Source: Sphaeramia orbicularis
Lineage: Eukaryota > Chordata > Actinopteri > Kurtiformes > Apogonidae
Direction of reading: 5' to 3'
Assembly (NCBI RefSeq): GCF_902148855.1
Contig: NC_043966.1
Coordinates: forward strand, 31,287,647-31,351,646
Length of the DNA stretch: 64,000 bases
The notes under the pieces were generated by a model. The model was not told the origin of the DNA. It ran no database searches and saw only the letters and a program-made list of their open reading frames with translations. The position numbers were made by a program, and so were the translations under genes. This document shows, piece after piece, positions 37,469 through 49,288 of the stretch. Positions within the stretch are counted from its first letter, which is position 1. Each line of letters begins with the position of its first letter.

Positions 37469-40400
37469 TTAAGACGTCAGAGTTTCCTCTCTTCCTGAGT
37501 CTGTTGTGTTGTCCTCTTCCAAACCTGGGACTGTTTGTGTGTTTGGCAGATGCAGATCATACTCAAATGCATGGTTTGTCTGGCCCTGTTTGTGCCGCCT
37601 CTGAACCTCCTCAAAGATTTGAAGAACCTGTCAAACGCACAAACAGGGAATTGAATAACCATAAAATAAAAAATAAAAAAACATGTTTAGAATACGTACA
37701 ACAACAGGTTTATAGCAGTTACCTTGGATTTAGGTATGAGACCCACTCTGAAGAAACCAATATGTCCCGTTTCAATCTTGGTGCAGTCAACCACAGTAGA
37801 TGCAATATTCTCTGGTGACGGTCCATCACATAACACTCCATCCACCTAACCAAAGGAAATGCACATAAAAACCACTGCAAACAGCAACAGAAAAACACCA
37901 TAATGTCTTGAATTAATTAAGTTCACACTGTAATCACCTTATTACCCAGCTTGGCGTAAACTTGGTTGTGGTGAGTTGTGTCTGCCTCTCCTGTCGGGTT
38001 GGCTGAAGTTACGGCAATGGGTCCGACCTGCAACATAAAAGGGCCGATGTATTCACTGAACGTAATGCTGACTAGTTTCACGTCCATTCAGACATGCAGT
38101 GTTTCAAACCCTTTACCAGATTAATGAGATGTGTGGCAACAGAACAGTCTGGGTTTCTGATAGCTATGCTTTTTGGAGTCCCTATGTGCTTGGCAGCATC
38201 TCCTAAACCAAAGATGTCCATCCACGGGCCTACGTGAGACAAGAAACTAATATGACTCTCCAAACAACACACACAGTGAGAAAATATAAGGTATGCAAAC
38301 ACACTGTTGCACCTCCAAATGTGTAAACATCTACAGACACACACCTACCTCTGGGTATAACCATGCTGATGGAAGAGGGCCACGCAGCCTTCATGAAGTC
38401 CAGGAGCAGAGGGTTCAGCAGGTGTCGGACCGGCTCCAGCTGCTTGATGGAGGAGATCCACATGGACATGGGCCGGTCCTCTGCCTGTTTCTTCACACTG
38501 AATTCAAAAAGAGCAATTACAGTCAACAAGAATGAGCCAATAAATTACTAAAAATTAAGTAGCATAACAAAACAGACCCACTTGTAGGCTTTAACAACTG
38601 CGTCAGGCCTGTTACAAGCCGCCACCAGGACGTAAACAGTGTCTGTAGGCATTCCACATACACCACCATTTTTCATGATTTCTGCAGGAAAAAAATAAAA
38701 TAATAAAATCACAACAAATATGTAAATAATGGTAAAAGGTGAATTAACACCTTTAACATGATGATTTCTGTAAGTGCTCACCTGCAATCTGCTGGACAGA
38801 TGTGGCTTTGCGGGCGGGGACATGTGGACAGATGTCTGTGCCTCCCCTGAACCCACTCAGTTTGACTAAAGGTTTCCTAAGGGGATCTGGGGTGACTGGA
38901 AGGTGCTACTGAAAAATTTTAGCCGTTGAAACAATAAAAGCTGACAAGACCAAAGATGATGGTGATCCTATGTCATAACCATAAGGCAGGCTCCCACTGC
39001 ATCCAGCAGGAAGCTGATGAGAATGAGATGGAAGGTGAGGGCATAGGCGAACCAGGCGACATTACAAACAGCGCTGCAGCTGTCACTAGAGTGTTAAACA
39101 GCATGAAGCTAATGATTCCTACAGCTACATTAAAGCCTCTAGTGTCATAGGTCAGGCCGCTGTATCTTACCACACCCCACAGGGCCCACATCACCCCATA
39201 AAGAATAAACACTGTGCTCTCAAAGGTTTTACCTCGAGCAAATGCTATTGAGCCACAGATCAGCTGGAGTGCACCACCGGCCATCACCACCCATGGCAGA
39301 ATCAGCACAGACAGAAAACCTCCGTCATCCACTGTGGCTGTAATAGCAAAAGCAGCTAGTACATTACAGGCATGACCTAACACCTCTGCATCTGCATATC
39401 TGGAGTAACCTAAGTGAGGTGCATGTTGCTCTTTGTCATGAGGTCTAAGAGTGAGACCCCGCATCCTAGATACTAAAGCCTTGAAATGACCCTGTCCCGT
39501 AGGAATCATGGTAGGGGAGACCATATTGAATGTGATAATTAAAAGCATACCTGCAGTGACAACAAATATAGCTACCTGTACGCCTTGGGGGCCTTCTTGG
39601 AAGAAACCCTGAGGCTGGGCTGCAATTGCGATGCAATAAGCTGCAAAGAATAATGGATAGAGCCCCTCCAACAAGCTCTTCTGACAGCTAAACAGGGCCA
39701 TAATTGCAAAGAGCACAGAAAAAACAGCAGGTAGAGGAACAGGAGAATAGGGTAGAATTGAGTGCAATGACAGAAAAGCACTGTAACCCTCTGCAAATTT
39801 AAGCAGAGCTGTAAAATTGTAGAAAGTAGCAGCTAATGTGTCCATAGCTCTGTAGAGGAGGACACCCATGCCAAGTTGGAAAACTCCAGCTGTCCACAGC
39901 CAACAGACGTGGCCGGTGGCAAGTTCAGGGACCACACCTAAGAGGGGACAGGCTAACACAGAGGCAGACAGCAAGTTCATTACCAAGCATACTGGTGCTG
40001 CAGCACTGCAGCTGTGATTCTGCTCTGTTGTCAGGCCCGTTCCTGGAAGCTCCATTTTACCATGAGTGATGGTGGACAGCAAACATCCAAAACTGAAGTA
40101 AACACCCACCACACAGACCAGGAGGTAATTAGCAGCTGTGGCAGACTGGCCAAAACCTGTAGCTGACAGACCAGCAATTTGATGAGCACAGGCAAAGCTA
40201 ATGCCTACAGCTATGAGACACACAACTCTTTTCTTTACCATGAGCGCCACACCACCTATGATGAGTAGGGCTAAAGTAAATGCAGCCAAGCCAGGGACAA
40301 GATATGATCTGAGCTCTGTGGGATGCAGGACCCCCTGCCCTGTAAGAATATACACTAGACCTGAACCACACCACAGGGCAGACACAGTCAGACATAGAGT

Positions 40401-40747
40401 GGAAAACAACTGGGCATGGCTCATACAATAACGAACACCTGTGAGAAAAACAGAACAAGAAGTGGAAGTAAGACTGCGATTCTGCACAAATGTAAAATAC
40501 AAGCAACAAACAAACTTGACTGAGAAGTTATTTACAAACCTGCATAAGCTAGAAGGGCTGCGATGATGAGGAGCAGTATCCCCAGTGGAGTATGGGCGAT
40601 GAAGTCTTTTTCAGGAGAGCTGGCGTAGTTGTTTATCAAAAGCAGTAAAGAACCTATAAAACAAAAAAGCATAAAATATTGTACAAGTTCACTTTTGGTA
40701 ATAGATAAGTAAAAACAAAGGGAGGAAAAAAACTTTCAATATGTAAT

Positions 40748-40798
<51 letters not shown>

Positions 40799-41168
40799 AA
40801 ATACATACATACATACATACATACATACATAACTTGAAGATGCAATTGTTTCCTCGCCAGGAGCAAGTCAGTGAAAAAAACGTTTTCAGGTTTTATTGTC
40901 TTATGATTCAACATTAGATATATTATTGTGTGATCATTAGTGTTTGGTTTAATCGTTTAAAGTTTTTACACCTCTTTTAAAGACATTGGAAAATACGATC
41001 AATAATGCATATTCATGTCACTGTTCTAGTACTTTGAGTACTTTTCATAATTAATAATGACAGAAAATCGGCCCAAACGTACTTTAAAATAAATGAATAA
41101 AATAAAGACTTACCGCCGGAGATGCTCAATAAGCCGACAGAGACGTGCAGCGGAGACTGTGAAGCCAT
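37469..41168 (-). CDS. Gene B: inverted paralogue of gene A, AceTr-like repeats plus divergent YrdC domain
   Basis: Modelled exons on the minus strand: 41114-41168, 40540-40653, 39066-40438, 38782-38905, 38582-38681, 38349-38497, 38117-38229, 37938-38027, 37723-37845 and 37469-37627. This gives 799 residues, in phase throughout. The N-terminus (MASQSPLHVSVGLLSISGG) opens three membrane blocks like those of gene A; the third has LPWVVMAGGALQLICGS and FESTVFILYGVMWALWGVVR. The C-terminal 240 residues are YrdC-like: PTDTVYVL, TSANPTGE, LCDG and ASTVVDC. The KxR motif has become KxQ (K591, Q593), PGG is PSS, and the His after IRxPD is Cys, so activity is doubtful. The 38906-39065 intron is unusual because it holds sequence homologous to a membrane helix of gene A. 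The C-terminal tail is longer than in gene A. Confidence 0.75.
40748..40830. repeat. (GAAA)n then (CATA)n microsatellites
   Basis: Two adjoining tetranucleotide runs inside the first intron of gene B, 40748-40800 and 40801-40830. Confidence 0.9.
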
Positions 41169-41299
41169 TGCAGAAGCGTAAATAGCCAACGTGTGGCTGC
41201 GCTTTATAGCGTGGAGTGGCATGACGTCACCACGCAGAGGAAACCTGAGAGCGTAAGTGCACCTAACGGGGGAAACATACAAGCGGCACATTCACCGTT

Positions 41300-41370
41300 A
41301 AACAAACAAACAAAACAAAACAAACAAACAAACAAACAAGCAAACAAACAAAGAAACAAACAAAACAAAA
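41300..41370. repeat. (AAAC)n microsatellite
   Basis: An interrupted AAAC run just upstream of the gene B start. It makes long meaningless frames on both strands. Confidence 0.85.
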
Positions 41371-41885
41371 GTGTACATAGCAGCTTATTGGGTAGATTCA
41401 CTTTTTTTGTGTTTTTGTCTAACATGTTTATTTTTAAGATATGCTTTTACTGCTCTCGTACTGTGTCATGCTTTTCCTTTATTTACAGTTTAGTTAAACT
41501 GAAGAATGGAATGACTGATTTAAAAGGCTTGGTGTTCATGTTTGCTTTGCTGTTAACTGTTTTATTCATAAAACTGCACTCTGAATTATTATCTTATAAT
41601 TTGCCTTTTTACTTATACTTTTATACTCTTATCAGTAGATGTGTGTATCTATCAAATTATTTTATCCCAGATCAAAGTACAATTTATTACAATTAACCTA
41701 CAATAAACAGACCTTTTAATGTAAAAACTAGGAATCATTCTTCGATTTATTGTTGAAAGCAAGGAAAGACAGTAATGACTCAGCTTTTTATTAACAGGGA
41801 AAATCCAGGGTCGTCTCCACTTTCCTTCAGGGAAATGATGCAATCCTTTTGTGGAGAAGCAAGTGGGAGGGGCAGCAGAGGTGAG

Positions 41886-41971
41886 TATAAAGAGTTCAGT
41901 TCATACAGCTCAAATGAACAGTTCGATCACACATAGTAGAAAGCCAGGTCTGCTTCATACACCTGTTGAAG
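41886..41971 (+). promoter_or_regulatory. TATA box and 5' untranslated exon of the ES1-like gene
   Basis: TATAAAG at 41886-41892 predicts a start near 41915. The untranslated exon ends at 41971 with a GTGAGG donor, and the next exon starts at 42458 after TTTATAG, five bases before the ATG. Inferred from sequence only. Confidence 0.5.
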
Positions 41972-42462
41972 GTGAGGTCATTTTTTCACAATGTTTTTTT
42001 TCCAGCTGCTATTCTGAACTGCAAAACTTTCTATTTCATCAGTGACATGATAATGTAGACAAATTTTAATGATCTTGTAGTTAATTGGAAAATGTATTGG
42101 ATGTTCTGCTTATACTTTGTGTATGCTTTAATAATTAGTCTGATACATATTCATGTTTAAGTGCATGTATATTCTTTCTCATAGTCATTTATTCATCATA
42201 GAGCTTATTCTGTAAACTCTTACCTCTTCCAAAGCTTGGTTCCCTGTTGTCAGGAGTGTTACTTGGCAGCAGCCACACTGCAGACGCTCCTTTGTCACTT
42301 AGCTCTGTAAATTTTTTATGTAAACACACCCAACAGGTGACTCATGAACAGAGCCTAGTCATCATGGTTATTACTTAATCAGAACACAAAAAGGGAAAAA
42401 AAACAGGGAATGCTTGCTACCTGTAAATTACATTACACATTTATTTTGTGTTTATAGGAAAA

Positions 42463-42885
42463 ATGTCAAAGCGTGTTGCAGTAATTCTCTCAGGCTGTGG
42501 AGTCTATGATGGTACAGAGATCCATGAGGCGTCTGCTGTCCTTGTGCACCTGAGCCGTGCTGGAGCAAAAGTAAGAGCCCTAACTTTGGAGAAATTAGAT
42601 AATGCAGTCCTTTCAAATTAAAAAGCCTTGTTTGGAAAATATTCACATGTCTGTTTTCTTTCAGGTGCAGATGTTTGCTCTGAATGCAGATCAGATGCAT
42701 GTTGTAAATCACTGTGAAGGGAAGCCCACAGAAGAAAAACGGAACATCCTGCAGGAGAGTGCACGTATCGCCAGAGGGGATGTAACTGATCTGACCAAGT
42801 TAGATGTGTCAGCATTTGATGCCCTCATCATCCCAGGTGAGACTGTCTCTGCAGAGAAGAAGATTTTTTCATTCATTCATTCATT

Positions 42886-42925
<40 letters not shown>

Positions 42926-43447
42926 ACTACATGAATGTTACTGTCTTTTCCTTTCAGGGGGATTTGGTGTGGCCAAAAACCTAAGTGACTGGGCAGTGAA
43001 GAATAAGGACTTCACTATCCAGTCACAAGTAGAAAAGCTCATCAAGGATTTCCACAAAGCTGGAAAGCCGTTGGGCATGTGCTGCATCTCCCCCATCCTT
43101 GCTGCCAAGCTCCTGCCTGGCTGTGAGCTCACTGTGGGCCAGGACAAAGAGTGTGAAAAGTGAGTGCATGTGTTTCTGTTTCTTATCATCTGTCGTCTAT
43201 GTGCATTGAACTTTGCAAACTACAAACTGCCTGTCTTAAATGTATCCTCGGCAGGTGGCCGTATGCGAAGACAGTTGGTGCTCTGAAGGAGATGGGCTGC
43301 AAACATATGAATAAGGATGTGAAGGAGGCTCATGTTGATGCTAAAAATAAGCTGGTCACCACCTGTGCCTTTATGTGCAATGCTCCTATGCATGACATTT
43401 TTGATGGAATCGGTGTCATGGTTAAAGAGACACTTAAACTGGCTTAA
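42463..43447 (+). CDS. ES1/GATD3-like class I glutamine-amidotransferase-fold protein, leaderless
   Basis: Four exons: 42463-42570, 42665-42836, 42958-43159 and 43255-43447, giving 224 residues. The family (human GATD3/ES1, bacterial ElbB) has a DJ-1/GATase-like fold; GATD3 is mitochondrial. Landmarks here: [18 protein letters not shown] at the start, the [17 protein letters not shown] loop, the nucleophile-elbow region [15 protein letters not shown] (Cys135/Cys136) and the C-terminal [16 protein letters not shown]. Known mitochondrial family members have an N-terminal leader. This protein starts directly at the fold (MSKRVAVIL), so it is probably cytosolic, like ElbB. AATAAA at 43586-43591. 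It is probably a second, lineage-specific copy; I cannot tell whether another es1 gene exists elsewhere. Confidence 0.88.
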
Positions 43448-44039
43448 GAATAAACAGCATTTGGATTACTTGAAATGATTTACTTTAAAACCATTGTCTG
43501 TGCTCTTATTTACATGCACTGTATTTAAAATCAATTTATAATCACATATTCCATCCCTTATCTGTCAGTGTGTTTTGGAGTGTTCAATAAAAGTGTGCTT
43601 CATCTTTAACAGTCAAAGTCATTTTTCTTTCTTTCAATAAAACAAAGCAAATCACAAAAGCTGCAAATTTTGCTAAAATGCTCTATTACTTTTTCATGGA
43701 TTGGGCAAAAAAGAGACTTCAGAGGTTCTAATTCAGATTAAATTACATTGTTTGCCCATGTGTTATTTTCTTGCTTTGCTTTTGTTCCTCTTCATTCTCT
43801 GTAAGGTTGTGTTATGTGGCAGCTTGAAGACTAAAACATCAATCTGAAACCCCTCACTGAAACAAGATTTTCTCCTGAGGATCAATAAAAAAATTGAGAA
43901 AGAGAAAATCTTTGCCTTTTTAAAAAAATAAGTAATTAATTTACCTTTCTTCACCCTCTGTGCTTTAATACGGCCAAAAGACAAATATACTAGGAACAAT
44001 GAGAAGTTTGCGAAGTTCAGCTGATGAAGTTCAGTTTCA

Positions 44040-44445
44040 TTTTATATATCCTTTAGGTAAAAAGGCCTCATTGAGATTACAAATCTCTTTTTTGAGAGCG
44101 ACCTGGCCAAGAAAAGCAGCATAACACACAGTTTCTGACAAGACAAGACATAATCAACACATAATACCAAGCTTGCAATTGATGGTGACAGAACAATCAT
44201 TTGTGCATGTTTAAAAACAGTTACATTGACCAAGCTGATTGATTTCACGCTCCTTTAAAATAGCTTTAAATTCACCTATAGTGACAAGTTCAGATAGATT
44301 TAGATTGTTTTGCAGGACATTCCATGCAGAGGGGGCAACATATTGAAACGCAGTCTTACCCAACTCTGTTCTGGCTCTAGGAACCACCATCAGTATTAAT
44401 AGTATAGTATCATTAACTGAACAGTGTGTGTATTTCACATTCAAG
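44040..44445 (-). mobile_element. LINE 3' fragment (end of ORF2 and 3' UTR)
   Basis: Read on the minus strand, the sequence gives RTELGKTAFQYVAPSAWNVL and then FKAILKERE. This is the typical C-terminal end of a fish LINE reverse-transcriptase ORF. A 3' UTR block with TGGCCAGGTCGCTCTCAAAA follows to about 44040. Strongly 5'-truncated. Confidence 0.7.
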
Positions 44446-44524
44446 GGATTTTGTGGGTAGTTATTTTACACACTAAGCCACATGTGTTCATTTATGCATT
44501 TGCAAACTGTTTACTTCTCTCATG

Positions 44525-44526
<2 letters not shown>

Positions 44527-44561
<35 letters not shown>

Positions 44562-44572
44562 GGGGGGGGGGG
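44527..44572. repeat. (GT)n microsatellite with G-run
   Basis: About 16 GT units followed by 13 or more G bases. Confidence 0.95.
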
Positions 44573-44896
44573 TTGTGCTGTTCAGTCACTGTGAAAGTGA
44601 AAAATATATCTCCACAGCATCTACCTACATTTCTTAAATCTTTTTTTCCACAATCACGTTTCATTACTGACAGTTGTTGACATTTAATCAACTGGAGTAA
44701 CAGACAAACTGAGATTCAGTGCTGTTTTTCATTGTCTTTTATTGCAGTATAGGTTATATAAATATAAATAATTTGAATATAGTGTTGATTAATGTGCAGT
44801 ACATATTTGTTTAAACCAACATTAGACTTTAGACCCAGTCCTCATTCAGCTTCATCAGCTACAACTTTATAAATGCATATTAAATTCAGTAAACAT

Positions 44897-46279
44897 TCAT
44901 GTGCTCTTGCTGGAGAAGTGGTTAAACTGGTCCGTACCACAGGCCAACATTGTTGCGTGGAATTTTCTGGGACGGTCAGGATCCTAACAGGAAGAGAAAG
45001 AGTCTGGATCAATACACAGTGCAGGTGTGAGACTGCACCAATTTAATCAAAACAAAGCAGATGATCATTGTACCTGTACAGGGTAGGCGCAGGTGGGAAC
45101 GTAGCGGATCACAAATCCACAACGCCTCCTCTGTGATATGTTTGCATCACTGGCATGAATGAGGAGTCCGTCATGAACCTAATGCAAAAACATTTCTGTT
45201 TATTTTGCCTTGTACTCTACATAAACCTATTCATAACCCTGTTATTAAGAAATTAACTCACAGACATCTGTCCAGCTAACAGTGGACAAAGCACAGCTTC
45301 CTCCACCTGCACCAGCTCCTCTGGGATCTCCTGGTTGACTGACAGCATGTTTCCAGGGCGGGAGGCTTGGCGATGGGGCAACATGCCTGAATGGTGGCTC
45401 CCTAAATAAGCACAGTAAAGCTTTATTTCAGAGAGCGCATAGTGTTTGCAGAACGCTTCCACACAGGACTAAGTAAGTTCTTTTTATGGTGTGAGGCTAA
45501 GTTAGAAAAGGCTTTTTATAGAGAAATGTCAGCATTTACTAAACTACAGTGTATCCAGGACTAGTGGCTTGAGGCAAAAACTTCCACGATGAATAATACA
45601 GAGGCTCTGAGGTACCTGGGATAACCTGAAGGGCGCCGTTTTCCTCCACTGAATCATCTAAAGCCAGCCACACAGAGAGAACAGGGCCACCAGCAATTCC
45701 CCAATACCTGCAAACACAACAGTTTTAATCCAACAGAGCATAACACAACACCTTCTTAGAACTAAAAATCTCTGTATGTTTTTCTCCAGTGTGTGTGCAC
45801 CTCATATCCTGATGCCAGGCCACGTACGGCAGCCCATCCCCCACATCAGGTTTGGCCTCTCCATCTTTTTCCTCAGGTTTAAGCGCTGGGTATTTACAGA
45901 TGAAACGGGAGTCCAGCAGGATCACGTCAGGTCCCAGGACGGCTTTGACCACGTGCAAAACACGAGGATGTTTGGTCAAATCCAGCACCCAAGGATACTG
46001 TTGATGAACGTTGTGGAGGCTGTACTGGGTGTACTCTGTACCTGCAGATACATATGAAAATATAATGTACGTACTTATTGAAAAACAGTGCAGGTTTTCT
46101 GTTTCCCTCCACTTGTTATATCCCTCTATCTTCTGGTGTTGCTTACCAAGTTCCATCTCCAGTTCAGAAAAGGCACGTCTAGCTTCTCCCAGCTCGTTTT
46201 CATTCAGTACAGGCAGAGCTGAGAGGTAGCCCTGCTGGTTGTAGGTCTCCTGAAGTTTCCTGGAGGATGTAGTCATCAT
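44897..46279 (-). CDS. Phytanoyl-CoA dioxygenase (PhyH)-family Fe(II)/2-oxoglutarate oxygenase
   Basis: Six exons on the minus strand: 46147-46279, 45801-46041, 45616-45707, 45262-45401, 45074-45178 and 44897-44983, giving 265 residues in phase. PhyH proteins hydroxylate small substrates or CoA esters. The iron ligands are visible: His121 and Asp123 of AWHQDMRYW, and the distal His210 of VHDGLLIHASDANIS, followed by Arg219-221, which would hold 2-oxoglutarate. The N-terminal LQETYNQQGYLSALPVLNEN is typical of bacterial and orphan animal PhyH proteins. The frame extends a few codons upstream of the ATG at 46279, but with GTG, so I took the ATG pair. There is no clear peroxisomal or mitochondrial signal; the protein ends in KST. 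The substrate is unknown. It is not PHYH itself, which is longer and carries a peroxisomal leader. Confidence 0.87.
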
Positions 46280-46389
46280 CTTCTGCTGCAGGCTTTCCAC
46301 TTACAAATTTACAAGACACAGTCTGTTTGTGGTGAGCTATATAGAAGTGAACAGAAGGAGAAAACAAGTGGAAGTAGATAGTATTAATA

Positions 46390-46722
46390 TTGTAAATTGT
46401 GTCTATTCATAATTTATCCAGTTTTATTTATTTTTTATTGTACTAAGCTCTATTCTTATGGTACTTTGTAAACTGTAAATTTTTATTATATTTTCTTATC
46501 TCATTTTTAGTTTTTATAATTTTATATTTGCCCTTTTCCTTATTCTGTAGAACTGGTCTTTGTTAATATTGTTGCACTGACTGGAGTAGCACACCTAATT
46601 CATTGTACACACAATGACAATAAAGGCTATTCTATTCTATTCTATTCTATTCTATTCTATTCTATTCTATTCTATTCTATTCTATTCTATTCTATTCTAT
46701 TCTATTCTATTCCATTCTATTC
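46390..46722. repeat. LINE 3' tail and (ATTCT)n array
   Basis: A degenerate 3' end with the conserved CACACAATGACAATAAAGGC block (46608-46627), followed by about 18 ATTCT units (46629-46722). This is the usual tail of a fish LINE of the CR1/L2 type. Confidence 0.7.
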
Positions 46723-47075
46723 ATTTACTGGTTTGCAACATAAGCTAAATTATAATAAATGAGACACACAATCATGCTGTGACTAATGGGGGAAAAAAAA
46801 CATGCATCCACATTAAGGTGGGTAATACTGAAAAGGGTTTTTTTACACTCTAAAAGACCTTAACAACACAGTAAGGGTCTGAAACAGGTCTGTTGTCTGT
46901 GTCTACAACTATGCGATCACATCAAATATTTCTTCATGCAATACTTATAAAAAAGCCTGACATTCTTAATAGTTGCCAAGACAACAAAATGCAATGGCAG
47001 AAGTAAATTAGATAAAATTAGGTGAAATAAATTAAAAAAAAAAAAGAAATCAGCACATAAAGATCTACATCTTAC

Positions 47076-47144
47076 CTGTCAGCTGCTCTGTTTGTGAGTT
47101 TGGCTCTCGTCCTTCTAAACTCCAATACAGCAGAGAATTTATAG
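47076..47144 (-). promoter_or_regulatory. TATA box and 5' untranslated exon of the PhyH-like gene
   Basis: On the minus strand, CTATAAATT at 47137-47144 predicts a start near 47110. A short exon ends at 47076 with the donor GTAAGA and can splice to the acceptor CTGCAG or CAGCAG just before the ATG at 46279. Inferred. Confidence 0.5.
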
Positions 47145-49231
47145 CCCAACAAGGAACCCCTAGAAACTCCACCCTGCTTATCAGTGTTTGAAAACATTAT
47201 TTGTACAAAGCAGCATCACACATGATCTTTCCTTTAGAAACAATCTGTAGGTGGAAAAACCACATTCCATGACACAGACTACTTTTTCTGTGTTTCCCAC
47301 TTAAAGCGAATTGTTAACCCAAAACTTTTCTTTTCAGGGCCTTTGTAAATAATCTCGAACAATGACCCAATGCAATTTACCCCCAGGAAAAAAAAAGTAC
47401 TATGAGCTATTTTAACCTGGTGAAAAGGGTCTAACTTCATGGTTTACTCATTATTCTGACGCATCAACTTCCCAGCCATCACAACCTTATATTTATTGTT
47501 CCTTGTCAGGAATTGAATGAAGAAATGACAGAAAAAAAAATCACAGCACAACTACACTTTATACAAAGGAAAACTCATGTGGTGACATTATTTCAGCCTC
47601 ATGATAATTTTTTTTATAAAAAAACTGTTCACTGGTTTTGTACAAATCAGTTTTTCCATTCTCTAAAACTGTTCTGCTATCTCTCCAGATATATACTGGA
47701 ATGAATAAGTGTTTTGGAAGAGAATAAAACAGATAATGAGATTATTCTTCATTGATGCCCTTTGGAAACTCATTTAGCACACATGAAATTTGATTAAATT
47801 AATTCACACAAGAAATTAGTCAATAATTCTACTTATTATTATGACAACTTTTTAAAGAATTGTCAAATTAAGTAGAGTTTCCTTGAGTCAGGTCAAAGTA
47901 ATTGTCCAGTACATCTCCTTTAATGATATTTAACTAAACTTGTGAATCATTAAGTTAGTAGATAAGGAACTTCTTGACAGTATCGAGAAATGACTACAAC
48001 TTCCCTAGAAACTACAAACGTGATAATGTCACATGTCACCGATTGTGACATGTAAGAATTAATAGATGTATGACGATACGAGGAACTAGAAAAAAAAAAT
48101 CCCAGTGAAGTCCTTACTGGAGGACAGTTCTTTGGGGAACTCTCAGAGGATGGATCACATCAATGGATAAAACCCTGGATATAGTAACTGGTGACCTGAA
48201 ACGGCAGTAGTAAACCTCTCAATTTACTTCAGCAACAAAGCAAACAATAAGGAGAGTGGAATGTCTTTGACTGGCTGACATTGTCACGGGGCAGGTGCTT
48301 TGTGCAAAACTTCCATTGTTGATGAACCGTGAATACTGATGTATTTGAACTATATTTAATCAGTTTTACGTCCACACTTATTGCTATGACATCATGGAAA
48401 CAAACAAAATTACCTGAATGCCTCATAGTCTTCTGTTTGCTGACACTAGTAATAAACCACACTACTGATACCACTTCTTATTTTTTAAATTATTGTTCCA
48501 TGTTTTAAATACATAACATAAAATATCATTGAAGAGGTGGTGACTTACAAATACATATTTTAATACATGTATAGTATTTTAATAGATATAGGTATCACAG
48601 CTCACTGTTTCTGTTTAACATGAAAACTAATGTAAACTGAATTTGATGATTTAACTTTTAATATTTACTCATTTACTAAAAAATAAAGTCTTAGGTCAAG
48701 ATGTGAAATTCTGAAATTAATGAAAGAATAAATTTTAGTTGAAGGAAAGTTTGTCTCAGATCTACCATATCTACTTCTAAGCACTGTCCTGCACATTACA
48801 ATACATTCACTTTTCAGGTTCTTTCTAGTGGAAATTTATAAATCTATGTATTGTATGAACACTTTGTCATATACATTGGAAACATCAGATAACCTGCACT
48901 TTTGTCATTTGTTTTTCCACTTCATCTTATTAAGTAGGTCAGACTAGACACATGTAATATCTGATGCAGATCATTCTAAAAAAAATGTAGACCAGCGTAA
49001 GCAGAACCAAAGAAAAACCATAACCTTTTAGCCTATATTTGCTGACAGAAAGCTATGTTTCTAAACTGGCGCTGTATTTTTTATTACAAATAATCAGATG
49101 GAAGCTGCACAACAAATGAGAGTGCTAAAATTGGGGTCAATTTAACTTGTGGCATCTACTGACTGAGGTCTCTGTAATGAAATCTGCTGGTTTTACAAAT
49201 GGAGTTAATTAACTGAAACAAACAACTGTAC
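47145..49231. other. Intergenic, nothing recognised
   Basis: AT-rich sequence between two minus-strand genes. TTTATT (minus-strand AATAAA) at 49232-49237 marks the probable 3' end of the TNIP-family gene. Confidence 0.45.
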
Positions 49232-49288
49232 TTTATTTATCAAATGCTAACATAGACACTTGTGTGCTCATAATGTTCTCCATCTGAC

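Noticed and set aside
38973-39065. Read-through of the long gene B exon to the TGA at 38973
   Set aside because: The extra residues (MSPGSPMPSPSIS and on) are low-complexity and lie out of frame with the membrane-helix homology; splicing at 39065 gives a product in phase with the YrdC exons.
41193-41696. 167-codon frame on the plus strand
   Set aside because: Mostly translation of the (AAAC)n microsatellite and AT-rich sequence; no domain.
46280-46300. Extension of the PhyH-like protein upstream to 46300
   Set aside because: The apparent start there is GTG, not ATG, and a plausible splice acceptor lies just before the ATG pair at 46279.
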